Assembly: GCA_006503475.1 (NCBI GenBank)
Contig: RSEH01000351.1
Coordinates: 1-38,500 of the forward strand
Length of the DNA stretch: 38,500 bases
Reading direction: 5' to 3'
Source of the DNA: Stentor roeselii
Lineage: Eukaryota; Ciliophora; Heterotrichea; Heterotrichida; Stentoridae
Position 1 is the stretch's first letter, and every line of letters begins with the position of its first letter. The notes beneath the pieces were generated by a model. The model worked only from the letters and a program-made list of their open reading frames with translations. It ran no database searches and had not been told where the DNA came from. Positions 9,516-18,981 of the stretch are shown here, in pieces. A program made the translations under genes and the position numbers.

Positions 9516-10593
9516 CTTATATTTTATAGGGAATTTTTAAGGATTTGATGGGATTTATGGATTTGGAATAATATTGATGGTTGATTGATTAAGACTTTAG
9601 GTTATAATGATGATAGATTGAAAAATTCTTAATTATTATTGAATGAGATATAGATTTTTTATTTATCTTCTTTTCATCAAGATAACAACCTAAAAAAAAT
9701 TATTTTCTAAGTTAATTTGAATTCCTTTTTGTTAATGCAAATACCTTTAATTAGCTATTTTAAATTAAAACACTTGAAGCTATCCCTCTAAATATTCAAT
9801 AAACCGATCCATATTCAGTACACATTCTAAACTTATCTAAGTGACTTTCCTTTGTCTACTGTAGAATACAATTTTATAATCAGTAAAATATAAATGACGT
9901 GCTGGGTAAATAGGAGGAATACCGATCACTCTTTGTGATTTAGAATAGTTTAGATTTAATTAATCACAATATTACTTTAAAAATTTTCACAACATGGAAA
10001 ATAAGCTTGAATAATTTTATGATTAAGTATGAAAGAATAATGATATGATTAAAAAGTGCTTCTTTAAATTATTGCCTAAAGCATTATCTCATTTATTCGC
10101 TGAATTGGCTGAAGAACTAAAAATATTTTAGTGATAGAAGAAAATGTCCTTAGATCTTGTTTTAACTTAAATTTTTTTACAAATATTGTTGTATATTTGT
10201 GGATTATCTTTTAGTTTGGATTTATCAGTATGTAGAATCGTTAATTAAAGTCATATATTAAAAAATTCTAAGTATAGGAAGTGAACTGGATCTAAGTTAG
10301 AAGTTGTTTAAAATATAGGAAAACTATATCTTTTGCAATTCTTTTGGAGTGTTTTGGATAAACTACCAGGATTATTCCCCTAGTTAAAGAATTATTCAGA
10401 TAGTCCCATAATTTAACTATTTAAGTACAAACCAGGCTCATGATTTGTTTCAAATTTGCTCGGCCTTCTGGTAGGTGCCTGCTTAACTTCTCCTAAGCCC
10501 AACAAATTCTGTTCACAATATCGAATTCTTCTAAAGATTCTGTTAAAAACTAATTAATTTTTATGCATATCTAAGTATTCAATTTCTAATAAA
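9516..10593. other. long AT-rich intergenic
   Basis: Mostly featureless, with many stops in all frames. A 28-codon ORF on the + strand (about 10043-10129, starting MIKKCFFKLL and ending EELKIF) has coding-like composition and might be a gene remnant. DNA from about 10400 to 10593 includes the 3' flank of the decayed coiled-coil copy; it shares a GAACAGAAT block with the flank of the intact gene. Confidence 0.3.
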
Positions 10594-11224
10594 CTATTTG
10601 ATATTTGTTCCTAGTTTAACTTTTATTATATTTTCAAGATATTTGTTAATTTTCTTAATCGTTGATGCTATTCCTAATATTATCATGTATAGTGAGGCTT
10701 TTCAAGATATTTGTTTCGTTTATTTGATTAGATAGCCTTTCAATATTTATAGTATTATGCTTTATCGCATCAAATAACAGATTGATGTCATTTTAATCAA
10801 TTCTTAAAATTGTTTTTCCCCCTCAAGGATTTTTCCCTTCAAAGTTTCCTTCTAAAATTTTATAATCTTGAATATGAACTTATCAATCCTACTTTCTTCT
10901 TTTCTCATCGATTCTGTTTCTTTAATATTTGGACTGATTTCACTATTCCTTTTTGATATTATCAAGTTTGAAGTTAAGGCCATTTGAATTTAATTGTTAT
11001 TTGATCATTTTTTTTATCTTATGTTAGTATCTTCTACCTTTCTTAAACTTCTTCGATAGATTACTAACAAAGACCAAGTTGAATGCCATAAATTTCTGTA
11101 AATAATTCTTAAGCTTTAAGCTCAAATCTATCATCAATTCGCTTTTGAAAGTGTGTAAGAGTTTCTAAGTCATTTCCTGCTCCTTTGTGAGTAGATCTTA
11201 CTCACCTGTTTCCAATCTTTCTAT
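10594..11224 (-). pseudogene. decayed paralogue of the coiled-coil gene at 34933-35678
   Basis: On the minus strand this matches the intact gene from just before its start to its stop. The 5' junction reads CTTATAAATAGAAAGAT here versus CTTATAAATGGAAAGAT there, so the start ATG has become ATA. Further matches are GAGCAGGA, GAAACTCTT.CACACTTTCAAAA, TTATGGCATTCAA, ETESMRKEESRIDKF (intact ETESMRRKSESRMDKF), ILEGEKQF and a terminal ACAAATATCAAATAG versus ACTAATACCAAATAG. It carries in-frame stops, frameshifts and deletions (631 nt against 746). The 3' flank also matches for roughly 100 nt. Confidence 0.88.
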
Positions 11225-11380
11225 TTATAAGATAATTATTTCAAAAATCGAAAATAATGAATATCTACATAGTTTTAATTTAAACTTATCAAAAGATTCA
11301 CTTCACTCTAGAAATTTCTTAAAAATATCAAGATTCAGAAAAAATTCCCAAAAATAATCACCAAGATCAAATTCCTACTT

Positions 11381-11602
11381 CAAATCCATCATTAAAACTA
11401 TCACTAAACCAAGTCCAATTTCCAAAGAAAACATAATCACAATCTAAAACATCCCTTTTTCTCATCCCTATATAATCCCTCTTCATCCCAATTCCATAAT
11501 AACAAACCCACACCCCTAAAACCTTCAAAACTTTCACCCAACTCCAAAACCCACTTTTTCCTAAACAAAACCCATTCCATTTCATCCCATAAAAAAAAAA
11601 TA
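11381..11602 (+). promoter_or_regulatory. nearly G-free leader of the carboxypeptidase gene
   Basis: Only two G residues occur on the sense strand between 11381 and 11601, while C is frequent (CCC words every 10-20 nt). A TATATAAT word lies at about 11470. An A-run precedes the ATG at 11603. Apparent minus-strand ORFs here (about 11367-11666) are a by-product of this composition. Confidence 0.5.
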
Positions 11603-13936
11603 ATGTACCGATTCCGAGACGAAGAGCACGAAGACCCTTTCCGTTTATCCCACACTCACACTTCAAGACCCCACCACTTCAAATTCGAGCACAGTGGTAT
11701 GTTAGTATACGATTCAAAAGCGATCATCATATGTGGCCATCACACAGAACCCGGAGTTAAATTAACTGAAACCCCAAAAGTAATTCCTCCAAATATAAAA
11801 AAAGAACTAGAGTCAGGTGACGAGTCGGGTAAGCTTTAAACAGAGTCGGCGTACTTCCAAAACATGAAAGAATACAGCCCAGCACCGAGTTTCCATTACG
11901 AGTACCTGTTAGAGATCCCGAATGACAGTGTTACTTTAAGGTTCAACAGCAAGTTCGAATCTGGAAATCTTTACAAGGCAATTAAACTCAGTGACTATGA
12001 ATACGCGATGTTCATTCATAATGATATCGGAAGTTTCAATCAAAACCATTGGTATTATTTCTCGGCTATGAACCCCAGAAAGACTTCCATCACTTTTCGT
12101 ATCATCAATATGAGGAAAAAAGACACTCTTTATATGAGTGGCATGCAACCTGCAGTTTATTCAAAAAAAGTCTTTCGTGAAACTGGAGTCAAATGGCATC
12201 GAGACGGGTATAATATTCAATACTGTGAAAATTCAGCAGGAACTGTTGGAAGTTTTATTGGCCGTCAGAAGTACTACACATTAACCTTCACTTATCAATA
12301 CAAACACGAAAACGACGAAGTATTTTTCGCGTATTCAGTTCCTTACACCTACTCAGACCTCAGTACATATCTGGAGCAAATCGAGGAAAGACATAACGAC
12401 ATAGTAGAAGTTTCTTCATTATGTCGAACAATCGCTTCAAACATCTGTTTTCGAGTGATAATAACAGAAAACGTGAAAAATTACACATCAAAAGAAAAAA
12501 AAATAAAGAAAAAAAAATCTTTACCTAAACCTAAAAAAGCTGTGATTTTAATGGCACGGGTTCATCCAGGCGAAACAGTCTCAAGTCACATGATGAAAGG
12601 CGCCATTGATTTCTTAGTAAGTCCAGCAGGTAAAAGTCTTTTAAAGCACTACGTATTCTACATAGTCCCCATGTTAAACCCTGACGGTGTACGTTACGGA
12701 AACTATCGGACTTCTCTTCTAGGAGTCGATTTAAACCGTCGTTGGAAATACCCTCACCGAGTACTACACCCAACAATCTTCTACAGTAAAAAAATGATCG
12801 AAGAAGTGAAAAATCGTCATCAAATCGTGATGGTCTGTGACATGCACGGCCATACTAAAAAGAAAAACGTTTTCATGTACGGTTGTAGTGTAAAATCTCC
12901 TGAACTTGAAGATAAAGAAAAAAACCTTCTTGCCCGAGTGATTCCTTATCACATGTCTAAAAATAGTCCTTTTTTCTCTTTCAATGATTCCCACTTCCGC
13001 ATTGAAAAAAGTAAAGAATCAACTGCACGAGTTGTCCTTTTCCAAGAGTTCGAAATCGTTCATTCATATACAATGGAAGCCTCTTTCTTTGGCCCTGAAA
13101 ACTCCGCCGCCTTCGGCGGCGGCTTCTTAGGAGACATGCACTTCACAGAGAAGGACCTGGAGACTTTAGGAGCTGAAGTTTGTAGATGTTCTCAATTTTT
13201 CAACTCACAAGTGAGTTACACACGAAAAGTAAGACAAACTAACACCTTCCTTAAAAAAGAACTACTAAAAACCGCTGAAGTCTCAGATGAACTCGATTTT
13301 GACATAAAAGATGAAGAAATCGGAAGTATCTTTAAAGAAAAAGCTTGTTCTGAAATAGAAGTCGTCGACGTAGGCGTCGACCCTGAGTCCAGTGGAAGTG
13401 ACTCTGAGCCGAGCGAAGGCGAAGGCGAAAAACTGCAAAAAAAGCCGAAAGTTAAAAGTTCTCCTCCAGCGCCGATGAAAGTAGAACCTGTGGCACCTTC
13501 ACGGACACCAACAGCGAGTATCAAGCCGATAACAGTGAGAAAGCCGCAGATGTTAGAGCAGGAGTGGACAGTGCGAAAGGCAGTCAAGTCACCAATAACG
13601 ACTTTAAAGCCACAAGAGACCCTCGCTCCTCAAAATTTTAACTTTCCACTTCAAAGTCGATTTAATCCTTTCGCGATTGAAGTGAAGTTAAGGTCGGAGA
13701 TCCCAGAACTTGAAATTCAGAAAAAAATTCCGAAGATTGGAAAACCTCTAACGAAAAAAAGTGAAACTAGTCAAAAATCAAAGAATAGTGAATTGTACCT
13801 TCCAGCTTTGTTGAATTTTAACCTTCCTGATATACAGACCTTTGTCTCTGGACGAAAAACACGAGAAAAATCAGCGAATGTTTATCCTCGACAGATTTAT
13901 TCAATAGGTTCAGCGAATTTCAGCGATGTTAATTAA
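11603..13936 (+). CDS. cytosolic carboxypeptidase (M14B/CCP, tubulin deglutamylase family), one 15-nt intron
   Basis: Two exons, 11603-11828 and 11844-13936, encode 772 residues. The N-terminal beta-sandwich domain typical of CCP/AGBL enzymes is present (NHWYYFSAMN, then GMQPAVYS). The catalytic M14 domain keeps HPGE (zinc ligands H316 and E319), NPDGV, the Arg-rich substrate segment LNRRWKYP, DMHGH (third zinc ligand H410) and YTMEASFFG with the general base E487. The family removes glutamates from tubulin tails or side chains in the cytosol, cilia and basal bodies. After about residue 510 comes an acidic then basic, probably disordered tail. Without splicing the ORF stops at 11839 and the N-domain is lost. 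CCP2/3-like or CCP5-like subtype cannot be chosen by eye. It converges on the next gene with 26 nt between stops. Confidence 0.9.
11829..11843 (+). other. 15-nt spliceosomal intron
   Basis: GTAAGCTTTAAACAG. Removing it joins TCG-G to AG-TCG and reads straight from the N-terminal peptide into the CCP N-domain; retained, it gives an in-frame TAA inside the intron. It has GTAA at the 5' end, TTTA at positions 7-10 and CAG at the 3' end, as in the intron at 30653-30667. Confidence 0.9.
13104..13122. repeat. perfect GC-only hairpin inside the carboxypeptidase CDS
   Basis: CCGCCGCCTTCGGCGGCGG: an 8-bp perfect all-G/C stem with a TTC loop in an otherwise AT-rich gene. It encodes the SAAFGGG segment just after the catalytic E487. 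Confidence 0.75.
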
Positions 13937-13962
13937 TAAGAAGCGTCTAACTATTAACTAGT

Positions 13963-14397
13963 CTACTCGTCGTCGTCGTCATCGTCAAGTCCGAGTGCTT
14001 TTCTTCGAGCTTTTTCCTCGGCTTGTTGTACTTTCCATTCTTTTTCCTTTCGATAGGCGAATTCCATCGTGTTTTCCAAGTTGTTAAACCGGACCAGGCT
14101 GAAAAGAACGGAATTCCAGAACTTTTCAATGGAATAAGCGGTCAAAACACACATAAAAGCTCGCATTTTCTTGCTTCCGAATAACCATTTGTTGCAAAAT
14201 CGAAGAGCGTTTTTGGTTAGAACGTCGTTCGTCCATCTGTTGTATACCTGAGGCTGACGCTTTGGCTCTTGGTATAAAGGAGCAACTGGACCTCGAGTGT
14301 TTCGGTATAAAAACCAGGGCTGGTTCTTTGCGTGTGGAGCGGTTTTGTTCGAGTCTCCGTAACCTTGCCAAAGACCTTCAAATAGTGGATTTGACAT
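13963..14397 (-). CDS. conserved-looking small protein, function unknown
   Basis: 144 residues. The N-terminal half is rich in Trp, Pro and aromatic residues (LWQGYGDSN, PWFLYRNTRGPVAPLY). A middle moderately hydrophobic helix (about 75-105) precedes a charged helix and a poly-Asp tail (DDDDDD). The composition recalls small accessory subunits of ciliate mitochondrial respiratory or ATP-synthase complexes, but I recognise no family and this is only a suggestion. Codon use is high in G/C-containing codons relative to flanks, which implies expression and selection. Its upstream (right-hand) flank is the minisatellite. Stop is TAG, 26 nt from the carboxypeptidase stop. Confidence 0.65.
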   Translation of the reverse strand: MSNPLFEGLWQGYGDSNKTAPHAKNQPWFLYRNTRGPVAPLYQEPKRQPQVYNRWTNDVLTKNALRFCNKWLFGSKKMRAFMCVLTAYSIEKFWNSVLFSLVRFNNLENTMEFAYRKEKEWKVQQAEEKARRKALGLDDDDDDE

Positions 14398-14538
14398 TTA
14401 TGTCCATACGTCGCATTATCATGTCTTTTGAATGATTGTTTTGGATTTAGAGGGATTTTTTTAGGGTGTTAGTTTGAATTGATGAAGGATTTTTGGGAAT
14501 TAGGAGTTTTGATTTGGGATTTTTTTTTTTTAGATATT

Positions 14539-14555
14539 GGGTGTTAGGGTGTTAG
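14539..14555 (+). repeat. interstitial telomere-like repeat
   Basis: GGGTGTTAGGGTGTTAG contains just over two periods of the 8-mer TGTTAGGG (complement CCCTAACA), the telomere unit I recall for Stentor and Blepharisma. Confidence 0.6.
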
Positions 14556-14906
14556 TTTTGAATGATTAAGAATTTTTGGGATTTTTTAGGGTGTTAGTTT
14601 TGAATGAAGGATTTTTGGGAGTTGAGGAGTTTTTTATTTGGGATTTTTTTAGGGTGTTAATTTTGAATGAAGGATTTTTAGGAGTTGAGGAGTTTTTTAT
14701 TTGGGATTTTTTTAGGGTGTTAGTTTTGAATGAAGGATTTTTGGAATTGAGGAGTTTTAGATTTGGGATTTTTTTAGGGTGTTAGTTTTGAATGAAGGAT
14801 TTTTAGGAGTTGAGGAGTTTTTTATTTGGGATTTTTTAGGGTGTTAGTTTTGAATGAAGGATTTTTGGAATTGAGGAGTTTTAGATTTGGGATATTTTTA
14901 GATGAT

Positions 14907-14923
14907 GGGTGTTAGGGTGTTAG
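14907..14923 (+). repeat. interstitial telomere-like repeat, second copy
   Basis: Identical 17-mer to 14539-14555, at the other end of the minisatellite and in the same orientation. Between them each unit keeps the 12-mer TTAGGGTGTTAG. Confidence 0.6.
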
Positions 14924-14985
14924 TTTTGAATAGGATTGAGGATTTTTTAGAACTGAACAGTTTTAGATTTGGGATATTTTATATA

Positions 14986-16098
14986 ATGGCTAATCTTAAT
15001 GAGTGGAGCTTTCTTAAGGCGCCTTATGAAGAACTCTCAAGTACTTATAAAAGTAATAAAAGGAAAATAGAAAAAGAGATCAGTTTCGTGCTATCCCAGC
15101 TGAAAATAATGAAAAACAAATCAAATATCCTTGATAGGAATCAATGCCTGGCAGCTATCTCCGGGTTAAAATCAAGACTTTCTTCTTTTCAGTCAACTTT
15201 ACCTCAACTCCATCATTCAGAAGACAACTGGCTGAGTATCTACGAGTCACGAATCCAATTCGCAAGTTCATCAGAAAACTCAACTACCCGTTTATACCTA
15301 TTCCTAATCGACTACTTCACAAGGCAAAAGAACTTCGACTTATCCAGAAGCATTTCCTCAAAGTTTTCTCTCGACTCATCTTCCGACGTGTACTTTTTCG
15401 AAAAAGCTGAAAAAATCAAATCAGACCTTTTAAAACACGATCTTTCCTCATCAATTGAATGGTGCAACATTCACAAATCAAAGCTAAAAAAGTTAAAGTC
15501 AGTTCTTGAATTTCAACTAAAACTTCAAAAATTCATCGGTTTTATTCAGGTTCAAAACAACTTCGGAGCTATTCTTTATTCCCAGAGTAATTTTCCGGAG
15601 TACCCTGAACATCAAGAAACTATTCAAAAGGCGATGATGTTGCTTATTACTCAGTCAAGGCCTGAATTTCCTGAATATCAGGAGATGCTTAGTGAATCGA
15701 GATGGGAATTTTTAGCTGATTTGTTTGAGAAGGAAATGAAGAGGGTTTATGGATTTACTACAGAAAGTTTAATTGAAATTTATGTTCGTGCTGGGTTTAT
15801 TTCGATTAAAAGTCCACTTTGTGAAGCTGGGAATAAGGTCTTTGGATGTCCTACTTGTAATGTTGAATTACAGAAATTGGCTAAGGGCATACCTAATGCT
15901 TCGCATTCTCAGACTTATATTGTTTGTAGGATACTTGGAACACCTATTGATGAAAATAATCCACCACTTGTTTTGCCTAATGGACAGGTTTTTAGTGAGC
16001 AGGGGATTAATAAGATTTGTGAAGCGGGGAAAATCACTTGTCCTGTTACTGGAGCGCTTTATTCGCGGAGCCAGGCGGTTAAAGTGTTTATTGTTTAG
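14986..16098 (+). CDS. MAEA: MAEA/GID9 (Fyv10) subunit of the CTLH/GID ubiquitin ligase
   Basis: 370 residues from ATG 14986. The N-terminus EWSFLKAPYEELSSTYKSNK matches the characteristic MAEA opening (LKxPYExLxxxF/YxxxQK-like), followed by helical LisH/CTLH-type sequence (about 110-260). The C-terminal Gid-type RING is clear: CPTCNVELQKLA, then IPNASHSQT, LPNGQVFS and CPVTGALYSR. In the family this subunit pairs with RMND5/GID2 to form the catalytic RING heterodimer of a cytosolic/nuclear E3 ligase controlling metabolic enzymes and development. Length is near the usual ~400. The frame is open upstream to 14902, but those codons are minisatellite DNA and are excluded. Confidence 0.9.
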   Translation: MANLNEWSFLKAPYEELSSTYKSNKRKIEKEISFVLSQLKIMKNKSNILDRNQCLAAISGLKSRLSSFQSTLPQLHHSEDNWLSIYESRIQFASSSENSTTRLYLFLIDYFTRQKNFDLSRSISSKFSLDSSSDVYFFEKAEKIKSDLLKHDLSSSIEWCNIHKSKLKKLKSVLEFQLKLQKFIGFIQVQNNFGAILYSQSNFPEYPEHQETIQKAMMLLITQSRPEFPEYQEMLSESRWEFLADLFEKEMKRVYGFTTESLIEIYVRAGFISIKSPLCEAGNKVFGCPTCNVELQKLAKGIPNASHSQTYIVCRILGTPIDENNPPLVLPNGQVFSEQGINKICEAGKITCPVTGALYSRSQAVKVFIV

Positions 16099-16177
16099 GT
16101 AATGAAAGATGATATTTATATGAAAACTATTAATCATTCCATAAAAAAAAATCTAAGCTTAAAGATATTCTTAACTA

Positions 16178-17155
16178 TTAAGCAACGTGAACAGTTTCTA
16201 AAGTCTTAGTAAGCTGATGTATAACATCTCTAGCATAGATATTATTAGCGACCACATACTGAGCGTCTCCATGTCCGATATCAAAAGACTTCTGAATAGA
16301 GACAGGTTTAAAGTCAAGAGGAATTTTTCCAGGAAGTGCCTGAGAAGGTTGAATGTAGTACCTATAGTTAATATCCGGATACTCTTCCATTGCCCACAGC
16401 GCATATTTAACTCCATGTGCGAAGCTTCGAATGCTTCTTGCCCTCGAAAAGACGTCTAATGTTTTCAGGTCTTCTTGATCAACTTCTATTGTATGAGGAT
16501 TGCAAGAAATCATGTCAACCACTACTTGACTCTGGTCACCGTTTGTCTCGGCCAAACATGTCTGGATTCCTGTTATCACGTCCATGTTAAATGCAACTCC
16601 TCCGTCTACTAAGACATCGCCTTCGAAGTGAATTGTTTCCATTACACCTGGAATTGCTGAACTTGACATACCCGCTGTTATGAAGTCGGGCAAGGATAGG
16701 TTGTTTGTTAAGGTCTTGTAATGACCGGAATTCAAACTTGTTACTCCTAGTCTTGAGGTTCTTACTGGAGGGACAACCACATTTTTTTCCAAATACGCTC
16801 TTAAAGGTGCAGTACTATACAAAGAAGATTCAAACAAAAGACCTTGCACAATTCCACCAGGCCAATCTTTCAAAACATTAGAAGCTCCTCCTAAATTAAG
16901 CCAAAGATTAGTCATGAGTTCTACAGCAGCGACTTCTTGTCCCAAAGGAAACATGCTGAGTCCTAAAGTGTTTAAAGACCCTGCAGATACTCCAACCGAC
17001 ACAAAATATTGAATCTCGTCAGCTGGAAGAGATGTTAAAAGTCCTGACAGCGCCCCGGTTTCATATGAACCGTGAGACCCGCCACCTGACATGATCAAAG
17101 CATGGCATTTTTGACTGGAGACGAAATTTAACCCGAATAGTACCAACACCCACAT
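16178..17155 (-). CDS. secreted patatin-like phospholipase
   Basis: 325 residues. Residues 1-15 are a signal peptide (MWVLVLFGLNFVSSQ). The patatin hallmarks are complete: oxyanion loop GGGSHG (from residue 24), nucleophile motif GVSAG with S57, and VDGG with D184 completing the Ser-Asp dyad. The family hydrolyses acyl chains of phospholipids or glycerolipids; a signal peptide without a second membrane segment suggests lysosomal/food-vacuole, cortical granule or secreted use (inference). Length is typical of single-domain patatins. It converges with MAEA (79 nt between stops) and its right flank is G/T-rich, as expected for a minus-strand leader. Confidence 0.88.
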   Translation of the reverse strand: MWVLVLFGLNFVSSQKCHALIMSGGGSHGSYETGALSGLLTSLPADEIQYFVSVGVSAGSLNTLGLSMFPLGQEVAAVELMTNLWLNLGGASNVLKDWPGGIVQGLLFESSLYSTAPLRAYLEKNVVVPPVRTSRLGVTSLNSGHYKTLTNNLSLPDFITAGMSSSAIPGVMETIHFEGDVLVDGGVAFNMDVITGIQTCLAETNGDQSQVVVDMISCNPHTIEVDQEDLKTLDVFSRARSIRSFAHGVKYALWAMEEYPDINYRYYIQPSQALPGKIPLDFKPVSIQKSFDIGHGDAQYVVANNIYARDVIHQLTKTLETVHVA

Positions 17156-17399
17156 TTTTATTATTCAACAAGACTGCTTCGATATGGGGAAGGTTAAAGA
17201 TTTATCATTATTTAGAAATTATTAATTATTCTTGAATTTTTGTTGGAGTTTAGAGGTGTAGTGATTTTATGAATGATTAGGAATTTCGAAGTGATATTTA
17301 ATTATATGTCTGAAAAATTGAGAAGGGTTTATCTTTTGGGATATTTAGTGATTAGGGTATTTTAAGAGAACAAGAAATTATTATGAGACTGAGAATTTG
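17156..17399. other. leader of the patatin gene
   Basis: G/T-rich on the + strand (so C/A-rich on the patatin sense strand). No other feature is seen. Confidence 0.35.
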
Positions 17400-17808
17400 A
17401 AGATTGTTTTAAATACTTCAAATACCCTTTTTCTAACAAACACTAAAAATCAGCATCTAACTCAAGATAATTCCTTTATCGATAAACATCCTAATTTAAA
17501 ACTTTACAATCTTCATGTTTCATTAGCATCTTCAGGTTAATGAAAATATAATTACCAACACAAACCATCTATTCACCCAATCTAGCTGCAACATCATGCC
17601 CTGAATATCTTCATGATTCAATCAACTTTCCTCATCTCTTAAAAAAATAAAAAATCAATCAATTCCACATCCTTCAATCAAAATTTCATTCAACACTCAA
17701 ATCTTCTAAACCCTCATTCTCTTTATTTAAAAAATCATCAAATTGCTAAAATCTTTAAAATTCCTTATTGTTGCCCACATAAATACTTTTAGGTTATCTC
17801 CAGTAAAT
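17400..17808 (+). promoter_or_regulatory. C/A-rich leader of the FCP-like phosphatase gene
   Basis: Composition switches near 17400 to A/C/T-rich with few G, ending just before ATG 17809. The phosphatase frame is open back to a TTG at 17743, but no ATG occurs there. No ORF of its own. Confidence 0.4.
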
Positions 17809-18849
17809 ATGCCTGTCCGCTCTCTTGCACCACTCAGCCCAACAGACAAGATGAAAAAGTTCTACAAGGACTCTTGTCAATTTCTATCAACCTGCCAGTC
17901 AGCGAGTAATACCGAATTATTGAAGAATATCCAAAAGTTGTTCGAATTAAAGAAGCCTTCAAAGCTCTTACAAGACACTTTTTTCATCGGCCTTGTTACA
18001 GGAGAGCTTTTCAGGCATCTTGAATTATCTGATTCTCAAAAGAACTTCGAAAGATCCAGGGAAATGTTGAAAGGTATTCTTAAATTTCACTATAAAGAAA
18101 GTGAAATTTCTGAAAATAACAGCCTTGTCAAGCTTTGTCAGTCTTTAGTTTCAGAGGTGAGTTTATTAATATCCATATACTTGCAATCAAGGGAAAAATC
18201 GACCCAGGTCCTTTATTTCATCTCACTTTTACAGATGGTTCCTAGTTTGACTAAAGAAATCCTCTTGCAAGTCCTTACGAAACTTGAGTCTTTTCCTTTA
18301 CCATCGAATTTTTTCAGTATTTTTTTAAATGAATCAGTTCCATATTTGCCAGCTCCATTGAAACCTTTCACTGTTGTCTTGGACATTGATGAGACTCTTG
18401 TTCACTTCAAAGAAAACAAGTTTTTATTAAGACCTGGCTGTCACAACATGATTAAAACCTTGTCGATGTTTGTGGAACTTGTTTCTTTTACTTCTGCTGA
18501 AGAGTCTTATGGAACTGCTGCTTTAAGAGTTGTTGATCCTTTCAATGCAATTAAGTTAAGACTCTTTAGACAGCATATGACTTTAAATGAAGGAGTTCTT
18601 GTGAAGGACTTGAATGTTCTTGGAAGGGATTTGAAAAAAGTTGTGATTATTGATGACAGAAGGACTAACTTTCGCCTTCAGCCAGGAAATGGAATAAAAA
18701 TTGATCCTTGGACTGGAGACCCTAAAGATGACCAGTTGGGGAAACTTTTGACTTTAATTTTACATGTCATTAAAAAATTTCCAAGTAACTTGGTTGAAGG
18801 TCTTGAAAACATGAAAGAAGATCCTCAGGTTTATAGAACATTGAATTAG
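17809..18849 (+). CDS. FCP1/SCP-type HAD phosphatase
   Basis: 346 residues from the first in-frame ATG (MPVRSLAPLSP). The N-terminal ~180 residues are helical and unassigned. The catalytic HAD core starts at VVLDIDETLVHF with the nucleophile and acid/base aspartates D192 and D194 (DxDxT motif), followed by LRPGC, a motif-II region VSFTSAEESYG and the motif-IV pair IDDRRTNF. The NIF/FCP domain dephosphorylates phospho-Ser/Thr proteins, typically RNA polymerase II CTD (SCP/FCP) or lipin (Dullard/CTDNEP1). No membrane segment is seen, so a TIM50-like role is unlikely. The N-terminal helical region resembles the plan of Paramecium/Tetrahymena NLI-interacting-factor-like proteins. Substrate unknown. 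Confidence 0.85.
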   Translation: MPVRSLAPLSPTDKMKKFYKDSCQFLSTCQSASNTELLKNIQKLFELKKPSKLLQDTFFIGLVTGELFRHLELSDSQKNFERSREMLKGILKFHYKESEISENNSLVKLCQSLVSEVSLLISIYLQSREKSTQVLYFISLLQMVPSLTKEILLQVLTKLESFPLPSNFFSIFLNESVPYLPAPLKPFTVVLDIDETLVHFKENKFLLRPGCHNMIKTLSMFVELVSFTSAEESYGTAALRVVDPFNAIKLRLFRQHMTLNEGVLVKDLNVLGRDLKKVVIIDDRRTNFRLQPGNGIKIDPWTGDPKDDQLGKLLTLILHVIKKFPSNLVEGLENMKEDPQVYRTLN

Positions 18850-18981
18850 TTGTATTAATTTTACTTATTATTTAAATGAGGAACGAAAATAAAGAAAAGA
18901 TATATTTGAGAAAATTTTGATATAAAATGATTTGAATGGTGGATAAGAGGTGAAAGTAATTAACTATTATAATAACCTGAA

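Larger units (their letters stand above)
14463..14923. repeat. 62-63-bp minisatellite containing telomere-like words
   Basis: The phrase AGGGTGTTAG starts at 14463, 14546, 14588, 14651, 14714, 14776, 14838 and 14914. From 14588 to 14838 the spacing is 63, 63, 62 and 62 nt; the outer copies are degenerate. A unit reads AGGGTGTTAGTTTTGAATG, AAGGATTTTTGG.., GTTGAGGAGTTTT.. and TTTGGGATTTTTTT. Two alternating subtypes differ near the GAGGAGTTTTTTATTT / GAGGAGTTTTAGATTT end. The array occupies almost the whole space between two divergent genes (13963-14397 minus and 14986-16098 plus). Confidence 0.9.

Noticed and set aside
11367-11666. Two minus-strand ORFs rich in Gly and Trp
   Set aside because: Complement of the G-free carboxypeptidase leader; absence of C on that strand removes few stops by chance, and no family resemblance is seen.
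14576-14785. 69-codon ORF with 21-residue periodicity
   Set aside because: It is the minisatellite read through; 63-nt units keep the frame open. No independent coding evidence.
14902-14985. N-terminal extension of MAEA
   Set aside because: Encoded by minisatellite DNA; the conserved MAEA start begins at the ATG 14986.
17743-17808. N-terminal extension of the FCP-like phosphatase from a TTG codon
   Set aside because: Not an ATG and lies in the C/A-rich leader; first ATG is 17809.
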